The translations under genes were made by a program, and so were the position numbers. Shown one piece after another: positions 55,607 to 64,000 of a stretch of DNA of 64,000 nt. Location of the stretch: contig JAFEMH010001468.1 in the NCBI GenBank assembly GCA_022495995.1, positions 62,001-126,000 on the forward strand. Reading direction: 5' to 3'. Each line of letters starts with the position of its first letter. Positions within the stretch are counted from its first letter, which is position 1. The notes under the pieces were generated by a model. The model was given only the letters and a program-made list of their open reading frames with translations. It ran no database searches and was not told the DNA's origin. This DNA is from Adenophora triphylla var. japonica. Taxonomy: Eukaryota > Streptophyta > Magnoliopsida > Asterales > Campanulaceae.

Positions 55607-56186
55607 GGTTAGGTGACCGGTCATTGTATCCCTTGTTGCCGACACAGACAATTTAGATGTACTTTTTAAAAGATATTATTTTTGCTAATGTTAATAAGTC
55701 GAGAGTAGACCGTGCTTAAACTCATCAATGAATGTATTAGTGTGATGAAAGTTGAAATTACTTCAGAACTTAATCAAGACACATTTTGGTAATCACGAAT
55801 ACAACTGTTGACAGGATATGGTGATTTTTATGATTTTTAGACCGAACCGCGAACGGCTGCCTACGTTCCCCTTCTACAAAATGGACTAAGGGGCTCAGGT
55901 CTCCGTAGTTCGACCCAATTAACTTTGTGTTTAAGAAAGGGATAGACAGAAGGGGGACAAGTGGTGCAACCCTGTTTTTTACCTAGACCGCCCGTTTTTA
56001 GGGTTTTCAGCCTAGTTGGGTATATTCTTTTAGCACCGAGCGCGCCCTTTGTTTTGCACGGACTGCCTTTTGAGAGGTTTTCAGTCTCGTCTGGGTACAT
56101 TATTTTCGCGCTTTTGTTTTTCTTTTTCTTTCTTTCTTTTTTTTATTTTTCTCTCTTTTTTTTATTCATAGAGGGGAAGACTCGAT
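55607..56186. other. Element C: region between the convergent DUF7745-like gene and pol
   Basis: Holds the conserved block GTAGACCGTGCTTAAACTCA at 55705-55724, the CTACG/CGTAG module at 55856-55913, and two diverged copies of the post-integrase repeat (GGTTTTCAG(C/T)CT(A/C)G near 56005 and 56080), then T/C-rich sequence up to the pol stop. No gene is seen. Confidence 0.65.
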
Positions 56187-57400
56187 TCAGACGTAATAGC
56201 GGTGTAATTTGTCGCCGTTCACCGGGTGCATGAAGGGATTACCATCCAAATCTGTCAACTTCATTGCTCCGCCAGAGAAGATCTCTTTTACCAAATACGG
56301 GCCCACCCAGACTGGCGCCCACTTGCCCAAAGGACTGAATTGATTCGGCGGCTTTTCTTTTAGGACCAAGTCACCCACTTTAATGTCGCAGGGATGCACC
56401 TTCTTGTCAAAGGCCCTAGCCATGCGCTTCTGATAAGCCCGGATGTGCTCCATCGCCTTAAGCCTTCGTTCATCCAGAAGAGCTAACTCGTCATGTCGAC
56501 TGAAGCCGCCTATCTCGTTGACTTCATTTTCAAGCAGAACCCGAAGAGAGGGTATTTCTAATTCAACGGGCAAAACGGCTTCCGTTCCATATGTCAAAGC
56601 GAACGGAGTTTCACCGGTGGCCGTTATCACCAAGTACGGTAGCCCCATAGCGCTAAGTGAAGCTTCTCGTGCCAATCCCGCTCCTTTCGGCCATCTTCCT
56701 GATGATCCTTTCCAGGTTCTTGTTTGCTGCCTCGACAACACCATTGGTTTGAGGGCGATAAGGGGAGGACTTGTGTCGCTTGATTCTGAATTCCGCGAGC
56801 AGTTTGTCGGTATGTCCCTCGAAATGTGACCCATTGTCGGAAATAATCTCGTTCGGAACGCCATATCGGCACACAATGTTTTCTTTTATGAAACGGGCTA
56901 CCTTTTTGGAGTTTAGGACCTTGTAGGATGCCACTTCAACCCACTTGGTGAAGTAATCCACAACGACCAACACGAATTCGTACCCGTTACTGCCGGCCGA
57001 AGTTATCTTCCCAATAACGTCGATCCCCCAAGTTGCGAATGGCCAAGGAGTGCTCATACAGTAGAGATCATGGGGAGGTATATGGTTGAGATTGGAGAAC
57101 CGCTGACACTTATCGCAGGTTCGCACAAACTGAATACAGTCAGTCTCCATGGAGATCCAATAATAACCCATCCTGAGTATGCTGAACATCAAGGCTCGGG
57201 CATTCATATGTGGTCCACATGCGCCACCATGGACTTCTTCCATGACCTTTTTGGCCTTAGACTTGCTGATACAGAGTAGAAGTGGCCCTCGGTGCCTTTT
57301 CTTCCATAAGTCATCTCCCAGAATAACGTACTGTGCAGACAACCTTTTCAACGCTTGTAAACTTTTGGCGCGGAGACCCTCTTTTGGCCTACCATCCTCT
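56187..57400 (-). pseudogene. Element C: integrase
   Basis: Two overlapping long frames: 57351-56653 carries the zinc-binding part (CGPHMNARAL, TCDKCQRFSN) and the complete catalytic core: VLVVVDYFTKWVEVASY, IISDNGSHFEGHTD and QTNGVVEAANKNLERII, so all three acidic residues are present. One frameshift near 56680-56850 leads to 56876-56187, with GETPFALTYGTEAVLPVE and the end GDKLHRYYV, stop 56187-56189. The best preserved integrase of the A/B/C type in the window. Confidence 0.88.
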
Positions 57401-57478
57401 TCTGTCGGGAACGAGGCTTCGCCATGCTTAAGGTACTGAAAGATCTAGCTGTACCATAGGTCATCGACTTTTTCTAGC

Positions 57479-58594
57479 TCAAACTGACAACAGTAGGCAG
57501 GGTTCTCGCGCCTCCCAACTCTGAATGGCTTTAATCTTTCTTGGATCGGCTTCGATTCCTCGTTCAGTGACCATGTATCCCAGAACCTTTCCTCGGACCA
57601 CGCCAAAAGTGCATTTTGCTGGGTTTAGTCTCATGACATGCTCCCGCAGACGGTTGAAGAATTTCCTCAAGTCGACCAAGTGTTGGCCATCTGATCCCTT
57701 GGAATGGATAATAATATCATCAACATAGACCTCGATCTCCTTGTGGATCATGTCATGAAAGAGCGCAGTGACTGCCCGCTGATAAGTAGAGCCGGCATTC
57801 TTCAGACCAAAGGGCATAACCGTGTAACAAAAGGTTCCCCAAGGGCTGGTGAAGGCAGTCTTTTCCTGATCTTCTTTGGCGACTTTAATCTGATTGTAAC
57901 CCGCAAAGCCGTCTACAAATGACTTGACTTCGTAACTGGCAGTAGTATCTAGCAACAGATCGATATTGGGCAAGGGAAAATCGTCTTTTGGGCTAGACTT
58001 GTTCAGGTCCCTAAAGTCTACACAAACCCTGACTTTGCCATTTGACTTGGTTACCGTCACTATGTTGGCCAACCACTTGGGGTATTCGACCACTCTAATA
58101 AAACCCACTCTGAGCAGCTTCTCTATTTCTTCTTTGACCTGGAGAGACCATTCTGGCTTGATCCGGCGATGTTTTTCCTTGACTGGCCTGGCTTCTGGGT
58201 CCAGGGGTATGCGGTGCTCAACAGTTGAAGTGTCCAACCCGGGCATGTCTTTGTAGGACCAGGCAAATACGTCCACGTATTCCTTGAGCAAATCGATGAG
58301 GGCTTCCCGTTCTTCCCCGGTGAAGAAACTGCCAATTTGTGTCTCTTTGGGCTCTTCAGTAGTTCCCAAATTCACTGTAGTTAATACCTCATCGGCAGCT
58401 TGGGCCCGATTGTCGTCTCGATCAAAAACCTGCTTTATATTATCACTTAAAAAGTTTTCATCTAAAAAGTCTGTGTCCTCTTCAAATGAATCATTATTAA
58501 CCACTTTTAAGTCATTGAGATTTGTTTTAGTTAACTTATCATTTTTTAAGGTGGCAATTAAGGGATACGCAGAAAGGTCAACCATTTCATTCAA
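57479..58594 (-). CDS. Element C: reverse transcriptase frame, 371 residues, uninterrupted
   Basis: The frame begins in the linker (TTEEPKETQIGSFFTGEE) and contains a complete RT: DVFAWSYKDMPGLD, PKWLANIVTVTKSNGKVRV, DFRDLNKSSPKDDFPLPN, SFVDGFAGYNQIKVAKED, VMPFGLKNAGSTYQRA, the catalytic YVDD at 57716-57727 and KCTFGVVRGKVLGYMV. After IKAIQ the homology stops: instead of RNase H the sequence jumps to the region before integrase. It is therefore RT without RNase H, open over its full length. It is part of a broken polyprotein (integrase is in another frame, separated by stops near 57440). Confidence 0.85.
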   Translation of the reverse strand: MNEMVDLSAYPLIATLKNDKLTKTNLNDLKVVNNDSFEEDTDFLDENFLSDNIKQVFDRDDNRAQAADEVLTTVNLGTTEEPKETQIGSFFTGEEREALIDLLKEYVDVFAWSYKDMPGLDTSTVEHRIPLDPEARPVKEKHRRIKPEWSLQVKEEIEKLLRVGFIRVVEYPKWLANIVTVTKSNGKVRVCVDFRDLNKSSPKDDFPLPNIDLLLDTTASYEVKSFVDGFAGYNQIKVAKEDQEKTAFTSPWGTFCYTVMPFGLKNAGSTYQRAVTALFHDMIHKEIEVYVDDIIIHSKGSDGQHLVDLRKFFNRLREHVMRLNPAKCTFGVVRGKVLGYMVTERGIEADPRKIKAIQSWEAREPCLLLSV

Positions 58595-59420
58595 CGCAAA
58601 AGGGAAGACAGAGTTAAAGACACGGCGATGATCATCAGCCGTGAGAGTATCAGACCTATCTAGAGACTCGAACTCGATAACAAAGACTCTGAGGACTGGG
58701 ATTCGAAGATCCCTGACTGACTCTTGACCCTACACTACTTATTTGACTTGAAGCTTTTGACACGGGTTGGACTTTTACTTTCTCCTGCTGTTGTTTTTCG
58801 AAAACTGAGACTTGCCGACCGGGAACCTGTCGGAAATCATTGGTAAGCCGGTACTTTGGAAAGACGGTGCGGGGAGTTAGAGAAATCTGATGCAATCCCT
58901 TGGCTAGCTTGTTCATGAGAAACAGACTCATTGGCTGAGGGGTCTGGCTCATCTTGTCAATACCCTGCGGATAAGTCATCTCCTTTTTACTGATCACCAC
59001 CTTATCTGTACGGCCAAAAGGAGGGTTAACCTGGATGATGCTGACGATGTTTTCTTCGGGAGATACCTTGGTTCTGCCTCGGTTAACTCTACATTCCATG
59101 GGAGTCTTATATTCTGCCCCCAGATCAGCCGGTTTTTTGTCGGACTTTGCAGTGGCGATAAACTCAGAATTCTTTATCCCAAGAAGATTAATGAAAACGG
59201 GAAGGTCGGGCTGGACTTTGTCTTGGCCGATTGCTTCCTTGGTGGGCTCTTTGGTGTAACTGACGTAATAGTCAAATTTGCCTGAGGGTTCCCCTAAAGT
59301 TCCCACACCCTCGTCTCCAGCTTCGTATCCCTCCTTCAATTTTTGTTGCATGGTCTTCCTCTTCTTCTTCTTTCTTGAAGGAGCATCTTCGTTGATCCAA
59401 TTCTGATAATCATCTTCCAA
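58595..59420 (-). pseudogene. Element C: pre-RT region without protease motif
   Basis: A 254-residue frame (59420-58656) has KKKKRKTMQQKLKEGYE, GTLGEPSGKFDYYVSYTKEP and further sequence matching the pre-protease part of B (about 37350-37200). It runs on, with one frame change, into FESLDRSDTLTADDHRRV and the linker to RT. No D-T/S/G-G protease motif is present between these parts, whereas B has one. Gag core is also not seen. Confidence 0.6.
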
Positions 59421-61117
59421 GCAGCCCTCTCAATCACACACATCGTACCAGATGTGGGGTATGGGTTGAGCTGGGACAGCCCCACCTCGCACCTGGTCAT
59501 CAGCATTGTTGACTACCACATCGGCCATCCTTATCACTGGAATGCTGAAATTGACTAACCGACCACCTGGAATTCTGACTCAATACTTGCTCGCTGAAAG
59601 GGGGAGAGAATGGCTTTAGGTAGGGGAGAGGATAGGCTTAGGACGGACTCATGCATATGCTCTTTTTTTGTTTTTACATTTTTTTTTTTATAAAAATGAT
59701 TTTTATTAATCCTAGGAATGGTTGGAAAAGGGGGACACCTTCTTTTTCACTTTCTATGCTATTCCTGGATCAGTGAGTTCCATCACTACGTCTATAGACC
59801 CCCTGTATTCCACCTGTATTGCACCTCCGGGACGGACAATCCCGACAGAGGTTCTATAGGGCACGTGGAACCCACCAATCGAAAGGGAGAACGAACCTAT
59901 GGGCATACAGGTCAAAACAAGTCAAACTCAGGGTTTTCAAAACCAAGTCCAAGTCAACGTCTAGACTCGGGAGGAGAGAGGGTCGAACGTACGTTTGAAT
60001 GTACGAGACCGCAATTTGTAGGTGAAATCCTGGAAGAATTGGGCATGACCTCTCCTCTTTTCGAGTTGAAAATCCGGCATGGCCTCTCTTCGCTTAGTGG
60101 CGAAATTTCGGCATAACTTCCGTTAGTATACGCCAAGAATTCGACATGGTCCCGCGTTGACACATGTCGAGAACGCGTTATGGCCTCTTACGAAGCCAAG
60201 TCGAGAAATCGATATGTACCTACGTCGAGATATGTCAAGATCTTAACGTGTACTTACGTTGAATTATGTCGTAATCCCGACATGAAGAGGGAAAGTATGC
60301 CAAGATTTTGGAGACGAAGCATGACTCGGACTTTGTGAGAAAATTTTGAAAACCGAGTTTGAAAAGTGTTTTGAAAAGCATTGGCCAAAAACCAACCGAT
60401 CACGGTAGCAAGTGTGTCATGGACAAGTGTTGGCTGAATCACAGACTAGGATGACTTTAGGCGCTCAAACGTAGGCGAAACACGTCACCGTCCGCGATGC
60501 CGTTCGTACACTCCCGGGTTCTAACTCTATGTGCGGGTAGCGTGCGAGTAGTGTGAAGGTACTTTTCTAGGAAAAATATTTTTTACTTTTTTGTAAAAAA
60601 TATATTTTTTTTGTTTTTTTTATGCAGTATGCAAAAAGAAAAAAAACAAGAGAATGAGTCCAAAGCACGACAAAAGGAGACTGCCCCAAATGTCCAAATT
60701 TACCAGTAGCTGTAGTCCAGAATCATCCTGCCCTGTTCTGATCAACGGAAAAAGTCAATAGCAAAGGGGGAAGCCCCGGCTCCCAAAAATTCCACATACC
60801 AAAGCATATAGAGCATAGAAGTATGGCAAGGCCCACATGAGCACACAAAATGACACAATGCACAAACAAGGAGAATGAAGAAATTGTCCAAGTTGATTTA
60901 AAGAAAGTTAGACCCTCTTAAGAAAAACTTTTTTTTTTTTTTTTTAAAAAAGAAAAATGATATCGGTACGTGGGATTGTTAGACCACAATTTATCCCAAG
61001 CCCCGGGTGAGGGAGCGATACAGGAAGGTTAATAGTTTCCACCTATATACCAAGTATCGTTTTCATTTTCTTTTTTTTTTTTTTTTTTTTAAAAAAACAA
61101 AGGTTTTTCAATGTAAG
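59421..61117 (-). other. Element C: 5' untranslated region
   Basis: Mostly noncoding. It contains a run of GACATG/AAGTCGAGAA-like short repeats (about 60040-60300, with TCGAGA(A/T), ATGTCGAG, CATGTCG) and T or A runs near 59670, 60590-60620, 60930 and 61070-61097. No gene is seen. Confidence 0.6.
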
Positions 61118-61135
61118 TCCCCAGCGGAGTCGCCA
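61118..61135 (-). other. Primer binding site of element C (tRNA-Arg type)
   Basis: On -, TGGCGACTCCGCTGGGGA, one base away from the LTR end at 61137. Identical to that of B (39071-39088). Confidence 0.85.
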
Positions 61136-61136
61136 C

Positions 61137-62836
61137 TGAATGAACGCTCGCCGAAATACATAATAAATTTAATGAAATTTTTTGATTTTTGGGAGTCGCC
61201 ACGCCGTTTTTTAAGGAAAAACATTGAAAAACCTATTTTTGTGAAGAGATTTTGAGTTCGGGGGCCTGGTTACGTGTTGGGAAGATCTTGAGAGTTCACC
61301 CAACACGTCTCTTTCGAGACTTTCAATCAATATTGGACAATTATAGACAATCAAAGTGTGTGTGCAATATGTGTCGACAAGTAAGGCATGCAAATTTGGA
61401 ATTTCATTGATGGTATAGAGACTGGATACAACTTGTGAGCCATGATAGGGGGACACACCCTTTACTTATGATGATTTTCATCACCGAGGGCGAGAAAAGT
61501 GAGACAATGCACTCAGGAAGCTCTGATGTCGTCCGACACAGGACTTCCCATGAAGGGGATGTCGGACGACATAAGGCCTCATAGTCATATTGTCTCTTAC
61601 AATGATAAGGCTACTCTGGAACTGGAACAATATTATTTCACCCAAGAAAAGACACTATTTAGTGGTCTAAGTTCAGTTTGGGGTTGATAGGAGTGAGCAA
61701 AGTCATGATTGACTTTTAATGATACGGATGTCATATGACATAGAACATGTCTATGTCACATGGCAAACCGCCTCCATCAATAGATCGCGCCCAAACAGAC
61801 CTTAGGCACTCCAAATAGTGGCTTAATGAGCCAAAACTACTTAGGTAAGCTTTGAGTTACGAAAAGGGGGGGGGATCCTGACAGATCTGAAGTCCAAGAA
61901 AAGCTTTACAGCCTCTTCGGGAACTCCATGTCGTATGACACAGACCTCTTGAGAGTCCCGTGTCGTCCGACATGAGCAGCCTCTATTTCAATGCCCTTCA
62001 CCGGTTGATTTCCCCTTTTGTTCTCAAAGCAAACCAAGTAACCTTATTAATTGTAAGCAGTAAAATAGTAATGTTACGTGAGTATTATGGGAGGATCACA
62101 TGGCTTTAATGGCCGAATGTGATAAATCACATGTTTATGGCCATTTTTATGTAGCCATCTCCTCCTAACTTAATGGAAACTAACAAAGATTCAAACTTTA
62201 ATGGTGCTAATGTCACCAAATGTTCAGATCTGAGGTGGGGAGAAGTGAATATGGAAGATTCACTTCCCCACCACCTTTATCATGCAAAAAACCCCAATAT
62301 TTCACATAATATCAAAGCAAGTAAACATGCAAGGTGATATAAGTGTATGGAAGAGTTAATTAAAGAGAGAAAGGGTTTAGTGGCTACCTATTGTAGTCCA
62401 CAAGGTAAGAACACCAGTAGTATGGTGTTTACCCCTTCAACACACCAACAAAGGGAACCTTTCTTTAGATCTTGGCTTTTAGGGTGTGTGTGTGAGGAGG
62501 GAGTGAGTGTGTGTGTATGAGAGAGAGAGAGAGTCTCTATTTCTGCAGAGCTTCCCCTCTTTTACTGATATCCTCCCAAAACTCTCCAAAAGTCCTCTTA
62601 AAATGATCAGCCATGCCTTGTATTTATAGGCAGGCTGATGGGAAGCTCCATGTCGTCCGACAGAGGGATTTAAACCGCCTTAGTGTCATCCTAAGTCGGA
62701 CGAATGTGCTCTATGGCAGGCCCAATGGGTTGAGTGGGCTATTGGATAATTGGACTCAATTTTCTTTTTAACAAATGCATGAGCCCAAAAATCTATTAAA
62801 GTGGACCCAAAACATGAGTTCGGGTCGGGGTACTCA
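61137..62836 (-). repeat. Element C right LTR (5' LTR in element orientation)
   Basis: Complete at 1700 bp, from TGAATGAACG to GGGGTACTCA. Pair of 48456-50116. TATA is at 62621-62629. The right flank (CAGGT, 62837-62841) continues directly into a copia protein. The left flank of C is not in the window because B removed it. Confidence 0.9.
61527..62662 (-). promoter_or_regulatory. TGTCGTCCGACA sites of the C right LTR
   Basis: TGTCGTCCGACA at 61527-61538, its inverse TGTCGGACGACA at 61560-61571 (33 bp apart), TGTCGTATGACA at 61929-61940 with TGTCGTCCGACA at 61961-61972 (32 bp apart), and TGTCGTCCGACA at 62651-62662, 21 bp upstream of TATA (62621-62629), with a decayed partner near 62682-62703. 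So three pairs lie in one LTR, each about 32 bp apart. Confidence 0.82.
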
Positions 62837-64000
62837 CAGGTGGTGCTGAAGTTGACTTCCGGGAAAGAGTTGACTCTCAACAATGTGCTCTATGTGCCCG
62901 AAATTCGGAAAAATTTGGTGTCCGAATCGCTTTTGATTAAGCATGGGTTTCATGTTGTGTTTGAATCCGATATGGTTACTTTGTCTAAAAGTGGAATGTT
63001 TGTAGGCAAAGGTTATGTTTGTGATGGTATGTTTAAGCTTAGTGCTATGGTTGTAAAAAGCAATGTAATGGCTACTAAGCCTAAGATGAATGAGATGAAT
63101 AAGAATAATTCTTCCGTTTACTTGCTTGAGTCTTCCAATTTGTGGCATGGTAGACTAGGACATGTTAACTATGATACTATACGTAGATTAATTAACATGA
63201 ATTGCATACCAAAATGTAAAATAGACTACAAACATAAATGTGAAACTTGTGTAGAGGAAAAGTTTACAAAACCTCCGTTCCATTCGGTTGTAAGAAATAA
63301 TGAACCACTTGAGTTGGTTCATACGGATTTATGTGACTTCAAGTCAACACAAACACGAGGGGGCAATAAGTATTTTATGACTTTTTTTGATGATAGCACA
63401 AAATATTTTTATGTGTATCTTCTCAAAAGTAAAGATGAGGCTATAGAGAAGTTTGTTCTCTATAAAAAATGAAGTTGGAAATCAACTCAACCGGAAAATA
63501 AAGGTCATAAGAAGTGATCGTGGTGGTGAGTATGAATTCCCTTTTGAAGGTATTTGTGCTCAACATGGGATAAAACATGTTACAACACCACCATACACCC
63601 CACAATCCAATGGAGTTGCCGAGCGGAAAAATCGGACTCTAAAGGACATGATGAATGCCATGTTAATAAGTTCGGGGTTACCGGATAACATGTGGGGAGA
63701 GGCCGTCTTGTCGGCAAACTATGTGTTAAATAAAATGCCCCGAAAGAAAATAAATAAGAGCCCCTATGAATTGTGGCATGGAAGAGTGCCATCATACCAA
63801 TACATGCGAGTGTGGGGGTGTCTTGCAAAGGTTTCAATACCACCTCCCAAAAAGGTGAAAATTGGACCAAAAACTATTGATTGCATATTTATTGGGTATG
63901 CTCACAATAGTAGTGCTTATAGGTTTCTTGTGCATGAATCGAAAATTCAAGATATACACAAGAATACTATAATGGAGTCAAGAAATGCTTCTTTCTTTGA
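62837..64000 (+). pseudogene. Element E: Ty1/copia pol (protease end, GAG-pre-integrase, integrase), interrupted by C
   Basis: Coding starts abruptly after the LTR of C: VVLKLTSGKELTLNNVLYVP then EIRKNLVSESLL (end of protease), LWHGRLGHVNYDTIRRLI and CETCVEEKFTKPPF (GAG-pre-integrase and zinc-binding site), then integrase: LVHTDLCDF (first Asp), and after one frame change RSDRGGEYEF (second Asp) and NGVAERKNRTL (Glu). The only break is in an A6 run at 63464-63469; afterwards the frame stays open to the window end. The catalytic triad is intact. The first residues of the open frame from 62801 are LTR sequence, not protein. Gag and the rest of protease should lie left of C and are not in the window. 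Confidence 0.9.

Noticed and set aside
61929..61972. TGTCGG in the C palindrome as an auxin-response element
   Set aside because: TGTCGG is a known auxin response factor site, but the half sites overlap with no spacer, and the A and B palindromes lack TGTC, so it does not explain the shared pattern. Not excluded for C alone.
62801..62850. N-terminal start of the copia frame at 62801
   Set aside because: The first residues come from the C LTR; the real protein is cut there.
1..64000. Host protein-coding or tRNA genes
   Set aside because: No frame outside the retroelements carries a recognisable host motif, and I saw no tRNA-like cloverleaf; the tRNA-like matches are primer binding sites.

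Overview
The window is nuclear DNA of a flowering plant, probably a eudicot (species not determinable). It holds no recognisable host gene. Essentially all of it is nested and broken LTR retrotransposons. The basis is tRNA-type primer binding sites, LTR pairs starting TG and ending CA, plant-type gag/protease/RT/RNase H/integrase remnants with a second RNase H (hallmark of the Tat/Ogre lineage of Ty3/gypsy), an Athila-like gag-protease element, a copia integrase, and genes with GT-AG introns. || Layout. (A) 1-~11940: 3' part of a Tat-type Ty3/gypsy element with pol on + (1-3434), two genes on - (a DUF7745-like gene 3944-5522 and a plant mobile domain, PMD, gene 6046-8665), tandem hairpin repeats, and a 3' LTR from 10263. 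(D) ~11941-21767: a second, different Tat-type element on +, with gag, protease, RT, both RNases H and integrase, split by a copia-type solo LTR (16535-17870, TSD AATCC on both sides) and ending in the tail of a coiled-coil gene on -. (B) 21768-48455: an element on - with LTRs 21768-23292 and 39091-48455, PMD gene (25794-28788) and DUF7745-like gene (29292-30831) on +, pol on - (31653-~37924). Its right LTR is split by (F) 39881-47744, a young Athila-like element with near-identical LTRs and TSD AAGGC that has gag and protease but no RT or integrase. (C) 48456-62836: a third Tat-type element on -, with PMD (50984-53418) and DUF7745-like (54046-55606) genes on + and pol on - (56187-59420). (E) 62837-64000: a copia pol on +, into which C inserted. 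|| What ties A, B and C together is a fixed cassette downstream of pol: two intron-bearing or host-like genes transcribed against the retroelement, PMD then DUF7745-like. PMD proteins end in acidic tails, DUF7745-like proteins in basic RGRGK/RKRKK tails. || The most interesting signal is regulatory. In each of A, B and C a short, element-specific palindrome occurs in the LTR just upstream of the TATA box and again, as a pair about 30 bp apart, just upstream of both antisense genes. B uses GGTCCGTACGGACC, C uses TGTCGTCCGACA, A uses GCCGCACGGC. The three differ but all have the core CG-NN-CG. This looks like a self-contained regulatory circuit in which LTR and accessory genes share one operator per family. 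A role for the PMD or DUF7745-like protein as the binder, perhaps to counter silencing, is inference. All assignments come from reading the sequence and from remembered family signatures; no database search was run.
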